Shown here: piece after piece, positions 19,018 through 26,620 of the stretch
Numbering within the stretch: the first letter of the stretch is position 1
Layout of the letters: each line of letters begins with the position of its first letter
Origin: Pseudomonadota bacterium
GTDB lineage: Bacteria; Pseudomonadota; Gammaproteobacteria; Burkholderiales; Burkholderiaceae_C
Assembly: GCA_020161775.1 (NCBI GenBank)
Contig: JAIUOW010000005.1
Location: 144,209 to 208,208, forward strand
Length of the DNA stretch: 64,000 nt
Direction: 5' to 3'
Position numbers and translations under genes: made by a program
Notes under the pieces: generated by a model
Database searches by the model: none
What the model saw: only the letters and a program-made list of their open reading frames with translations
Told to the model about the DNA's origin: nothing

Positions 19018-20109
19018 ATGGCCCGAGCCGGAATCTACAAGTCTGAAGTGCTGCGTGCCCGCGATAAATTGCTGGCCACGGGGCGCAATCCGTCCATCGA
19101 TGCGGTGCGCGAAGAGCTGGGCAGCGGCTCCAAAACCACGATCCATCGCTACCTGAAGGAGATCGAGGAGGAAGAAGGCGGGGCCACCGGCAGCCGCGTG
19201 GCCGTCAGCGAGGCAATCCAGGACCTTGTGGGCCGCCTGGCCGCCCGCGTCAACGAGGAAGCGGAAGAGCGGGTCACCGCGGCGCAAGCCAGGCACGCCG
19301 AGCAGCTGACCCAGCACCAGCAAGCCGCCCAGGCCCTGAAAACCGAGGCCCAGTCCACGCGCCAGCAGTTGGAGCAAACCCAGCGCGCGCTGGCCGACGA
19401 AAAAACCGCTCACGGCAAAACCAGCGAAGCGCTGAACAGCAAGACCCTGGAGTGCACCCAGCTCACGCAGCAGGTGACAGACCTCCAGGAGCGCCTCGCG
19501 GCCGAAGAACGCCACCGCCAATCCCTGGAAGAAAAGCACCAGCATGCGCGCCAGGCGCTGGAGCATTTCCGGGAATCGACCAAGGAGCAGCGCGACCAGG
19601 ACCAGCGCAAGCATGAGCAGCAGGTGCAGTATCTGCAGGCCGAGCTACGCGCCGTGAACGACACCTTGGCCACCAAGCAGCAGGAAGCCGTCCACACCCT
19701 TCAGGACAACGCGCGCTTGCTGGGTGATTTGTCACGCGCCCAGGGCGATCTGCACCAAGCCCAGGAAGAGGCGCGGGGCCTGCGGCCGCTCAAGGATGAA
19801 TTAGGGTTTGCGCAGCGGCGCACCGAGGAATTGGGCCGGCGCCTGGTCGAGCAGGATGCGGCCGTCCAGCAGCTCAGCACCTCGAACAAGGAGTTGCTGG
19901 CCAAGGTCGACGAGATGCTCATCGCAAAGCAGCAACTGGAACTGGCGCTAGCGACGGCTAGGTCATCCGTCACGGCGCAAGAGCAGGTGGTGGCCAGCAT
20001 GCTTGAGCGTCTGACTGCGACCCCGGCCGAACCCGATTTGGCTACCGCGAAGAACGCCGAGGCGAGTGGCAGGAGAGCGGCAAAAAAGCTTGCCGCGACA
20101 GGGACTTAG
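19018..20109 (+). CDS. KfrA-like coiled-coil DNA-binding protein (TnpT-like)
   Basis: A 363-residue protein. The N-terminal KfrA-type DNA-binding domain (about 1-60: KSEVLRARDKLLATGRNPSIDAVREELGSGSKTTIHRYLKEIEEE) precedes a long predicted coiled coil (about 75-320) rich in Gln, Glu, Ala and Arg. In Tn4651-group transposons a coiled-coil protein, TnpT, helps the TnpS recombinase, and this gene has the expected position at the far end, reading outward. The alternative reading is a plasmid-type KfrA regulator. The ATG follows GAGGTGAGCC. The stop codon (20107-20109) lies inside the right inverted repeat. Confidence 0.78.
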   Translation: MARAGIYKSEVLRARDKLLATGRNPSIDAVREELGSGSKTTIHRYLKEIEEEEGGATGSRVAVSEAIQDLVGRLAARVNEEAEERVTAAQARHAEQLTQHQQAAQALKTEAQSTRQQLEQTQRALADEKTAHGKTSEALNSKTLECTQLTQQVTDLQERLAAEERHRQSLEEKHQHARQALEHFRESTKEQRDQDQRKHEQQVQYLQAELRAVNDTLATKQQEAVHTLQDNARLLGDLSRAQGDLHQAQEEARGLRPLKDELGFAQRRTEELGRRLVEQDAAVQQLSTSNKELLAKVDEMLIAKQQLELALATARSSVTAQEQVVASMLERLTATPAEPDLATAKNAEASGRRAAKKLAATGT

Positions 20110-20151
20110 GTCTGTTTCTGCTGAGTTTTACATGAATCCCTGCCGACCCTC
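20105..20151 (-). repeat. Right terminal inverted repeat of the transposon
   Basis: Its reverse complement begins GAGGGTCGGCAGGGAT and matches the left repeat at 40 of 47 positions. It contains the stop codon of the KfrA-like gene. Confidence 0.92.
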
Positions 20152-20156
20152 TGAAG
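20152..20156. repeat. Target-site duplication, right copy (TGAAG)
   Basis: It is identical to 10018-10022. Deleting one copy together with the transposon restores the GAF reading frame. Confidence 0.9.
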
Positions 20157-20581
20157 CAGCACAGGGTGCCGTACACGCTGCCGTCCTTGAGCACCACTGG
20201 CGTGCTCAGGTGCGAACCGATAGGAAATGAAGGTTTGGGCGCCGCGTCGGCCGGCAGGAAAGTGGCGTCCTGGATCAACTGCGGCAGCCGGCCATCCACC
20301 ACGCGCTGGCACCAGGACTCTTCCAGCGGAGCCGACTGGCCCGCGGCCACCACGTCGGCGCCGGGCGCCGTGTCCACATGGCGCAGCACGCGCTCGCCGC
20401 CGGTGAATTCGGACACGAACACCACGTCCATGTTCATGTGCTGGCGCAGCAGCCGCAGCACTTCGGGTACCGCGCCATCCACCAGTTCGTCAGAGCCGTC
20501 GGCCGTGGCCACCAGCAGTTCGGAAATCGCGACCTTGAGGTCGGCGGGGTTGTAGCTGTCGTCGTAAATCGGTTGGGCCAT
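20157..20581 (-). pseudogene. GAF-domain protein, N-terminal fragment (split by transposon)
   Basis: Read from the ATG at 20581, the first 142 residues (MAQPIYDDSYNPADLKVAIS to VYGTLCCF) form most of a GAF domain, with DVVFVSEFTGGERVLRHVD, the WCQRVVDGRLPQLIQDA segment and the terminal GSVYGTLCCF strand. Translation then runs into the transposon end and adds about 36 unrelated residues. The remaining C-terminus is at 9851-10022. The intact gene encoded 198 residues, probably a ligand-sensing regulator of unknown ligand. The truncated product lacks the last helix of the domain and is probably non-functional. Confidence 0.85.
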
Positions 20582-20665
20582 GCCTGTTTTTACGCGAAGA
20601 CACCGCCGGCGGATTCGCGGACGATGCTGTTTTCTGTCACAAATCGCAAGCGGCGCACCCGTGCA

Positions 20666-20971
20666 TCAGGCGCCCAGGCGCGGCAGATCCGCCACGCGCC
20701 GGCCCTCAGGTGCCCCGTCGGTTTCGACGGATTCCACACCATCAGCGAGCACGATGATTTGCAAATGGGGCCCCGCCACCATCTGGCCATCGCCGGCGGG
20801 AAAGAGGGTCACCACCTGCTCGCTGTCGGCCAGGTGGTCCACCACTTCGAGTACCGGCACTTCCCGGGGCTCGACAATCCAGACATTGGTGGTTGCATCC
20901 GCATGGCCCAGTGCCAACCCCGTCAGGGCCTCGCCTTCAAAGCGGGCAGCGGTTACGGCCAGGACATGCAT
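20666..20971 (-). CDS. Hypothetical protein, about 101 residues
   Basis: I do not recognise this family. The frame is open from 21007, but the ATG at 20971 has GGAG seven bases before it and gives MHVLAVTAARFEGEALTG. The protein is soluble and slightly acidic, with no signal peptide and a beta-rich look (NVWIVEPREVPVLEVVDHL, GPHLQIIVLADGVESVET). It lies between the tRNA-Lys terminator and the interrupted GAF gene, all on the minus strand, and may have been transcribed with the GAF gene. Confidence 0.5.
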   Translation of the reverse strand: MHVLAVTAARFEGEALTGLALGHADATTNVWIVEPREVPVLEVVDHLADSEQVVTLFPAGDGQMVAGPHLQIIVLADGVESVETDGAPEGRRVADLPRLGA

Positions 20972-21036
20972 CAGAAAGCTCCAGAGGTTGCAGCGCGCAG
21001 TATGCAATGCCCGGCCTTATGGCAGGCACGGCGGGC

Positions 21037-21069
21037 AAAAAAAATCCTGCTGCCACGCGGCAGCAGGAT
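21037..21069 (-). terminator. Rho-independent terminator of tRNA-Lys
   Basis: An 11-bp perfect stem, ATCCTGCTGCC / GGCAGCAGGAT, with loop ACGC is followed on the minus strand by a run of eight T. It lies 8 bp after the tRNA 3' end. Confidence 0.9.
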
Positions 21070-21077
21070 CTGATGAC

Positions 21078-21153
21078 TGGTAGGACGTACAAGATTCGAA
21101 CTTGTGACCAACGGATTAAAAGTCCGCTGCTCTACCAACTGAGCTAACGTCCC
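21078..21153 (-). tRNA. tRNA-Lys (anticodon TTT)
   Basis: The 76-nt minus-strand sequence starts GGGACGTTAGCTCAGTTGG, has anticodon loop CTTTTAA, T-arm GTTCGAATC and ends ACGTCCTACCA with the CCA encoded. All arms pair, with a G-U pair at the first acceptor position. A strong terminator follows. Confidence 0.96.
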
Positions 21154-21213
21154 ACGCTCCCTTGCCGCATGGTTGCTCCTGACTTGAGGTCAGGCCTGCG
21201 GCAAAGCCTTAAA

Positions 21214-22005
21214 TTATAGCGTCGTTTTCGTGGCCTCCGGTGCGGCGAGTTGATCCAGCAGCCAGCCGGCCGCGCACTGGCCGAAGGTGGCCGTCACGCT
21301 CACCACGGAGCCATAGCCATGGCAGTTCAGCGAACCATCCGCGCCGTCGATGGCGCACGAGGGATCGGGCGGGGCCACGGCCTCGCGGCTGAACACACAC
21401 GCCACGCCCATCGCCTTGCCTTCGCGCGGGGCGCCGTGCTCCTTGCGCAACCGGTAGCGCACCTGGGCCAGCAGCGGGTCATGGGTGGTGCGGGCCAGGT
21501 CGTCCACATCCACCTTGTGGGCCAGGCGCTTGCCGCCGGCAGCCCCGGCGCTCACGAACAGCGCGCGCGTCTGCCGCGCCCAGGCAGCCATGGCGGTCTT
21601 GGCCTTGATCTGGTCACAGGCGTCGATCACGCCGTCCACCCCGGCCGGCAGTATCTGCGGCCAGTTGGCGGGCTCCACGAACTCCTCGATGCCGTGCACC
21701 ACGCAGGCCGGGTTGATCTGGGCAATGCGTTCGCGCATGGCCGCCACCTTGGCCTGGCCCACGGTGCTGTCCAGTGCATGGATCTGCCGGTTGATGTTGG
21801 ATTCGGCCACGTGGTCCAGGTCCACCAGCGTCAGGCGCCCCACCCCGCTGCGCGCCAGCGCCTCCGCCGCCCACGAGCCCACGCCACCGATGCCGATCAC
21901 GGCCACATGCGCGCCACGGATGCGCGCGGCACCTGCCACGCCATACAGGCGCTCCAGGCCGCTGAAGCGGCGCTGCAGGTCGGGCCCGGCCAGCGCGGCA
22001 GTCAA
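21214..22005 (-). CDS. tcdA: tRNA threonylcarbamoyladenosine dehydratase TcdA
   Basis: A 263-residue E1-like (ThiF/MoeB/HesA superfamily) enzyme. It has the nucleotide-binding motif VIGIGGVGSWAAEALARSGV, the Asp of LTLVDLDHVAESNINRQ and VIDACDQIKAK. It converts t6A37 in tRNA to the cyclic ct6A form with ATP. I chose the TTG at 22005, whose TTGA overlaps the stop of the upstream YeeE/YedE gene; this gives LTAALAGPDLQRRFSGLERLYG, the normal start of the family. The longer open frame upstream runs inside that transporter gene and is a shadow. The residue pattern GSLNCHGYGSVVSVTATFG near the end is typical of TcdA/CsdL. Confidence 0.92.
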   Translation of the reverse strand: MTAALAGPDLQRRFSGLERLYGVAGAARIRGAHVAVIGIGGVGSWAAEALARSGVGRLTLVDLDHVAESNINRQIHALDSTVGQAKVAAMRERIAQINPACVVHGIEEFVEPANWPQILPAGVDGVIDACDQIKAKTAMAAWARQTRALFVSAGAAGGKRLAHKVDVDDLARTTHDPLLAQVRYRLRKEHGAPREGKAMGVACVFSREAVAPPDPSCAIDGADGSLNCHGYGSVVSVTATFGQCAAGWLLDQLAAPEATKTTL

Positions 22006-23117
22006 GCCATGCGCTCCAGCCGCCAGATCTGGTACCTGAAGGCCGCAACAGCCCCCAGCACGATGAACGCCACCGCCACGAAGCTGGTGATGCCCAGCGT
22101 GGACAGGCCGCTGAGCCCCTGCCCCACGGTGCAGCCCATGGCCGTGACACCGCCCACGCCCATGAGCACGCCGCCCACCAGGTGGTTGCCCACGTCTTCG
22201 GTACTGCCAAAGCCTTCCCAACGGAAGTTGCGCCCTGCCAGCGCGGCCACGGCCGAGCCCAGTACCACGCCAAAGACGGACACGATGCCCAGGGTGAGCA
22301 CCTTGCTCTTGTCGCTGAAGAACATGAGCCAGTCCACCGTGTACGCCACCGGGGACACAAAGCTCAGCGCCTCGGCCCGCCCGGAATTGGTGGCGACAAA
22401 TGCCTCCTGCAGCGTGTCAGGGTGCTCGGCCACATAGCCCAGGTGCCCGCTGACCCACCACATCGCCACCACCACGCCGCCAATGCCCAGCCCGGCCAGC
22501 AGGTTGTCGAACGTGCGGAAGCCGCGCCCCAGCAGGGCCCACAGCACCAGCGCGCCGCCCAGCAGCCCGCCCAGCACCAGCCACGCCTGCTTGAGGGCCA
22601 GGCCGGTTGCCGCGGCCAGCCAGCCCGCAAGCGATGTGCCGGAGGCCATGTCCACGGCCACCCTGTCCACCGTGCCCACGCGCACCACAGCCGTGATGCC
22701 CTTGAGCGTGGCAAATGCGGCCACCCCCATCACCAGGAACACCACCAGCGACTTCAGGCTGCCGCCGCCAATGCGCACCAGCGTCTTGCTGCCGCAGCCC
22801 GAAGCCAGCACCATGCCAAAGCCAAACAGCGCCCCGCCCACGGCCGCCGACAGCCAGATGAAGCGGCTGGAGGCATACAAGGTCTTGGCCGGGTCCACCT
22901 GGCCGGTGAACACCAGCACGGCAAACCCCAGCATGGCCACGCCAATGGCCAGCACCCACTGGCGAAGGCGTGTCCAGTCGCCCATGTTCATGACGTCGCT
23001 GATCGCACCCATGGTGCAGAAGTTGGTGCGTTGGGCGACGGCGCCAAATACCGCGGAAAGGAAGAAGGCGGCCCACAACACCTGGGTGTTGAGGGCAGCG
23101 AGGTCAGAAGCTTGCAT
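22002..23117 (-). CDS. YeeE/YedE family (TsuA-like) sulfur-compound transporter
   Basis: A 371-residue membrane protein with about nine or ten predicted helices. The two conserved cysteine motifs of the YeeE/YedE family are present: TNFCTMGAISD (Cys34) and LASGCGSKTLVRIGGGS (Cys108). A second pseudo-repeat has GSTEDVGNHLVGGVLMGVGGVTAMGCTVGQG. TsuA-type members import thiosulfate through such cysteines; others take up other sulfur compounds. It overlaps tcdA by 4 bases, so the two are probably co-expressed. No TusA-like protein gene lies beside it. Confidence 0.88.
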   Translation of the reverse strand: MQASDLAALNTQVLWAAFFLSAVFGAVAQRTNFCTMGAISDVMNMGDWTRLRQWVLAIGVAMLGFAVLVFTGQVDPAKTLYASSRFIWLSAAVGGALFGFGMVLASGCGSKTLVRIGGGSLKSLVVFLVMGVAAFATLKGITAVVRVGTVDRVAVDMASGTSLAGWLAAATGLALKQAWLVLGGLLGGALVLWALLGRGFRTFDNLLAGLGIGGVVVAMWWVSGHLGYVAEHPDTLQEAFVATNSGRAEALSFVSPVAYTVDWLMFFSDKSKVLTLGIVSVFGVVLGSAVAALAGRNFRWEGFGSTEDVGNHLVGGVLMGVGGVTAMGCTVGQGLSGLSTLGITSFVAVAFIVLGAVAAFRYQIWRLERMA

Positions 23118-23147
23118 CCGCCGATTTTAGGCGGCGGCGAAAGTCCA

Positions 23148-23927
23148 TCAGCGCAGGCGGGCCAGGCGTTCGCGCGCGGCGGTGGCCGCTTCGGACTGCG
23201 GGTAGGCCTTCATGAGGTCGTCCAGCGTCTTGCGCGCCGAGCGGGTGTCCTTGAGCTCGATCTGGCAATTGGCAATGGACAACACGGCTTCGGGGGCACG
23301 CACATGGTCGGGCGCGCGCGTGAGCAGCGCACGAAAATTGGCAATGGCGCCGGTGTAATCACGCGTGGCGTATTGCGCGTTGCCCAGCCAGAACAGCGCC
23401 GACGGCCCATAGCCGCTTTGCGGATAGCGCTTGAGGAAATCGGCAAACGCCGCCTGGGCCGGGGCGAATTCTCCGCGGCGGAATGTGGCCAGCGCGGCCT
23501 CAAAGTCGCGCTTTTCGGTTGGGTCGGCGGCAAATTCCTGCCCGTCGACCGTGACCTTGGTCGGCTCGAACTTGCGCAGGCGCTCTTCGACGGCCACGGC
23601 CAGGTCCTTTTGCCTTTGCTGGGCTTCGCTGAGCTGTCTGGCCAGCTGTTCCTGCTGGCCGCGCGAGGTGGCCAGTTCGCTGCGCAGGCTTTCGATCTGG
23701 TTTTGCAGGTCGAGCATGCTGCGGCGCATCTGCACGTTCTCGTCGCTGGCGCGGCGCAGTTCCTCGCCCATGCGCTGGTCGGCGCCCTCGGCCGCGATGC
23801 GGTTGGCCTCCACCTTTTGGCGCAGGTCAAGGATGGCCTTGCGCGCTTCCTCGTCGTCAAACAGTCCGGCAAAGGCCGGTGCGCTCAGCGCCAGCAACGA
23901 GGCCAGTAAAAGTGCGCGCCCTTTCAT
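23148..23927 (-). CDS. cpoB: Cell division coordinator CpoB (Tol-Pal system protein YbgF)
   Basis: A 259-residue periplasmic protein with a signal peptide (KGRALLLASLLALSAPAFAG, cleavage near 20). It has an N-terminal coiled coil (about 25-115, ARKAILDLRQKVEANRI onward) and C-terminal TPR-like repeats (about 135-255, FRRGEFAPAQAAFADFLKRYPQSGY). CpoB links peptidoglycan synthesis with Tol-Pal driven outer-membrane constriction. It is the last gene of tolB-pal-cpoB on the minus strand; its ATG shares one base with the pal stop. Confidence 0.95.
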   Translation of the reverse strand: MKGRALLLASLLALSAPAFAGLFDDEEARKAILDLRQKVEANRIAAEGADQRMGEELRRASDENVQMRRSMLDLQNQIESLRSELATSRGQQEQLARQLSEAQQRQKDLAVAVEERLRKFEPTKVTVDGQEFAADPTEKRDFEAALATFRRGEFAPAQAAFADFLKRYPQSGYGPSALFWLGNAQYATRDYTGAIANFRALLTRAPDHVRAPEAVLSIANCQIELKDTRSARKTLDDLMKAYPQSEAATAARERLARLR

Positions 23928-24478
23928 CAGCGGTACGCGATCTCGGCGCGGCGGTTCTGCGCCATGGCGGCTTCAGTGCTGCCGGCGGCGGCAGGCTTTT
24001 CCTTGCCGAAGCTCACGGCTTCAACCTGGCTGTCGCTCACGCCCAGCAGGCCCAGGGCGCGGCGCACAGCCTCGGACCGCTTCTGGCCCAGGGCCAGGTT
24101 GTATTCACGGCCGCCACGCTCGTCGGTGTGGCCTTCAATCACGATCTTGCGGCCGTTGGCGGCCTTCAGGAAGCGGGCGTGGGACTCAATCAGCGCCTGG
24201 AACTCGGGCTTGATGACAAAGCTGTCGTAGTCGAAGTACACGATGCGCGCCACGCCGGTGGGGCCGGCGGCCGTATCGGCGCCAGGCGTCAGGTTGACCG
24301 GCTCCACGCGCGTTTGCGTCGTGCCGGCGCTGCCCGCGCCGGGGCCGCCTGTGCCAGGCGGCTGGGTCACCGCGCTGCCGCTCTTGTCTTCCACCGGCAC
24401 GTCGTCCAGCTTCACGCTGGAGCCGCAACCCGCCAACACCACTGCCAGGGCTGCCGCCACAAAGACACGTTTGATCAT
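23927..24478 (-). CDS. pal: Peptidoglycan-associated lipoprotein Pal
   Basis: A 183-residue lipoprotein read from the ATG at 24478 (MIKRVFVAAALAVVLAGCG), which places the lipobox LAGC with lipidated Cys18. The frame stays open upstream, but that would bury the signal peptide. The C-terminal OmpA-like domain (about 75-183) has VYFDYDSFVIKPEF and IEGHTDERGGREYNLALGQKRSEAV, the peptidoglycan-binding signature. Pal anchors the outer membrane to peptidoglycan and binds TolB. It lies 28 bp after tolB and just before cpoB. Confidence 0.97.
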   Translation of the reverse strand: MIKRVFVAAALAVVLAGCGSSVKLDDVPVEDKSGSAVTQPPGTGGPGAGSAGTTQTRVEPVNLTPGADTAAGPTGVARIVYFDYDSFVIKPEFQALIESHARFLKAANGRKIVIEGHTDERGGREYNLALGQKRSEAVRRALGLLGVSDSQVEAVSFGKEKPAAAGSTEAAMAQNRRAEIAYR

Positions 24479-24506
24479 CCTGAATCCTCCTGAATAGCCG
24501 GTTACG

Positions 24507-25814
24507 TTACTTCTGAAACGGACCCCAGTCCGGTTCGCGTATGTCTCCACCCTGCCCCGCCAGGCGGGCCTTGATCTTGCCGTCCAGCGTGGTGGTCATG
24601 AGCGCCTCGCGGCCCTGTTGCTGGGTCGCATAGACGATCAGCCGTCCGTTGGGGGCAAAACTGGGGTTTTCGTCGGCGGTCGTGTCTGTGATTGAGTTCA
24701 CATTGCCGCTGGCAAGTTCCATGACCTGCAGCTTGAACGCGCCGCCAACGCGGGAAATGTAGGCCAGCCAGCGCCCGTCGGGGCTGATGGCGGGCGATAT
24801 GTTGTAACCCCCGGTAAAGGTCACGCGCTCGGGCGCGCCCCCGGTGACGCCCATGCGGTACACCTGCGGCGCGCCGCCACGATCGCTCACAAAATAAATG
24901 CTGCGCCCGTCGGCTGCGTACACCGGCTCGGTGTCGATGCCGGCCGACTGCGTGAGCCGGCGCGGCTCGCCGCCGTTGGCATCAATCGTGTATAGCTGCG
25001 AGCCGCCGTCGCGCGTGAGCGTGACGGCCAGCGAACGCCCGTCCGGCGACCAGGCCGGCGCGCTGTTGGAGCCGCGGAAATTGGCCAGCAGCCGCCGCCG
25101 GCCGCTGGACACGTCATGCACGTACACCACGGGCTTGCGCGATTCAAACGACACATAGGCCAGCTGCCCCCCGCTGGGCGACCACGACGGCGAGATGATG
25201 GGCTCGGGGCTGGCCAGCGCGCTCTGGGCGTTCTCGCCATCGGCGTCGGCCACCCACAGGTTGTAGCGGTTGCCCGCCTTGGTCACGTAGGCAATGCGCG
25301 TGGAGAAAACGCCCTTGTCGCCGGTGAGCTTTTCATAGATGAAATCAGCGATGCGGTGGGCCGCCAGGCGCAGGTCGCCGGCGGTGACGGCGTAGCTCTG
25401 GCCGCCCAGGTCCTGGGCCTGCACCACGTCCCACAGGCGAAACCGCACGTCGTAGCGGCCATCCGCCAGGCGGGTGACGCTGCCGGTCACGAGTGAATCG
25501 GCCTTGCGCTGGCGCCACAGGGCCACGTCGGGGCGGCTGGTTTCGTCCAGGGACACGCCGGACGCGTCCACCGGCCGGAACTGGCCGCTGCGCTCCAGGT
25601 CGGCCTGCACAATGGCGCCGATCTTCTGCGGTGCGCTGTCGTCGCCACGAAATGCCGCAACGGCAATGGGCAGCTGCGTCATGCCGACGCCGGACACTTC
25701 CACGCGGAACTGCGCCAGCGCCGGTGCCAGCGATCCCGCCAGCAGGCCGCCCAGCATCAGGCGGCGCGATCCGGTGGCAAGCTCAATGATTTTTGGCAGG
25801 GGGGATGGGGTCAT
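24507..25814 (-). CDS. tolB: Tol-Pal system beta-propeller protein TolB
   Basis: A 435-residue periplasmic protein. The N-terminus (TGSRRLMLGGLLAGSLAPALAQ) is a signal peptide with a twin-arginine-like SRRLML, ending near residue 35. An N-terminal domain (about 36-165) follows, then a six-bladed propeller with repeated PSWSPSGGQLAYVS, PAWSPDGRSLAVT and PAISPDGRWLAYIS blades. TolB docks Pal to the TolA-Q-R motor. The start at 25814 overlaps the end of the upstream glycosyltransferase gene by 32 bases; a shorter start at the internal Met (residue 20) is possible but loses the basic region. Confidence 0.95.
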   Translation of the reverse strand: MTPSPLPKIIELATGSRRLMLGGLLAGSLAPALAQFRVEVSGVGMTQLPIAVAAFRGDDSAPQKIGAIVQADLERSGQFRPVDASGVSLDETSRPDVALWRQRKADSLVTGSVTRLADGRYDVRFRLWDVVQAQDLGGQSYAVTAGDLRLAAHRIADFIYEKLTGDKGVFSTRIAYVTKAGNRYNLWVADADGENAQSALASPEPIISPSWSPSGGQLAYVSFESRKPVVYVHDVSSGRRRLLANFRGSNSAPAWSPDGRSLAVTLTRDGGSQLYTIDANGGEPRRLTQSAGIDTEPVYAADGRSIYFVSDRGGAPQVYRMGVTGGAPERVTFTGGYNISPAISPDGRWLAYISRVGGAFKLQVMELASGNVNSITDTTADENPSFAPNGRLIVYATQQQGREALMTTTLDGKIKARLAGQGGDIREPDWGPFQK

Positions 25815-26559
25815 CTTGTCGGTTCAAACAATACAGGGCGAAATATTTTCCAAAGGCTGCCTGAGCTTGCATGGTACACACGGCAAACCCCATGGCACCG
25901 TCCAGAAAGCCAAGGCGCAGCACATAGCTGCGCACGAAGGCCGCGCAACCCGACAGCGCCGCACGCGTCATGGACGTGGTGCGCCCCTGCGCGTGCCGCT
26001 GCACGGCCCATGCGTGGCTGTAAGCCTGCAGTTTGCGCCAATAGTGCTCCGGCGTGGGGTAGCTTTCGTGTAACAGCGGGCTGGCCAGCCGCATGGGGCG
26101 CGGTCCGTCCAGCAGCACCCGCTCGTGCACCAGGTCGTCGCTGAAGCGCGCTGACCCGCGCCGGAACAGCCGCAGCACGTAGTCGGGCGTCCAGCCGCAG
26201 TGATTTATCCATTGGCCGCAAAAACGCGTGAGGCGGGGTATTTCAAATGCCTGCGCACGGCCCGAGGCCATGGCGTCCTGGATCTGCGCGGCCAGCTCGG
26301 GCGTCACGCGTTCGTCTGCGTCAATCGACAGCACCCAGTCGCCCGTGGCCAGCGCCAGCGCGCGGTTCTTCTGTGGACCAAAGCCGGGCCAGTCACCGGT
26401 GTGCGTGACCTGGGCGCCGCATTCACGGGCAATGGCCACCGTGGCGTCGGTGCTGCCGTTGTCCACCACGATTTTTTCGTCCGCGAACGCCACCGACGCC
26501 AGGCAGGCGCGCAGGTTGGCGGCCTCGTTGCGGGTGATGACGATGACGGACAGGCGCAT
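25783..26559 (-). CDS. Family 2 glycosyltransferase (WaaE/LpsC-like LPS core enzyme)
   Basis: A 258-residue GT2 (GT-A fold) enzyme starting MRLSVIVITRNEAANLRACL; an ATG four codons upstream is also possible. It has the nucleotide-sugar motifs IVVDNGSTDAT and WVLSIDADERV (DxD-type) and an acceptor region with WTPDYVLRLFRRG and DDLVHERV. The sequence resembles WaaE/KdtX-type lipopolysaccharide core beta-1,4-glucosyltransferases, cytoplasmic enzymes associated with the inner membrane. It is divergent from the O-antigen ligase gene at 26621, supporting a role in LPS assembly. The exact sugar is unknown. Confidence 0.85.
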   Translation of the reverse strand: MRLSVIVITRNEAANLRACLASVAFADEKIVVDNGSTDATVAIARECGAQVTHTGDWPGFGPQKNRALALATGDWVLSIDADERVTPELAAQIQDAMASGRAQAFEIPRLTRFCGQWINHCGWTPDYVLRLFRRGSARFSDDLVHERVLLDGPRPMRLASPLLHESYPTPEHYWRKLQAYSHAWAVQRHAQGRTTSMTRAALSGCAAFVRSYVLRLGFLDGAMGFAVCTMQAQAAFGKYFALYCLNRQDDPIPPAKNH

Positions 26560-26620
26560 TGAAAAGGGCAAAGGTACAGAGTGGATAATCCGGGCTTGTC
26601 CGCAATTATGAGGTTACCGG

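Noticed and set aside
21078-21153. tRNA-Lys as an integration site for the mobile element
   Set aside because: The transposon ends lie about 0.9 kb away in the GAF gene with a Tn3-type duplication, and no tRNA-derived repeat is present at its far end.
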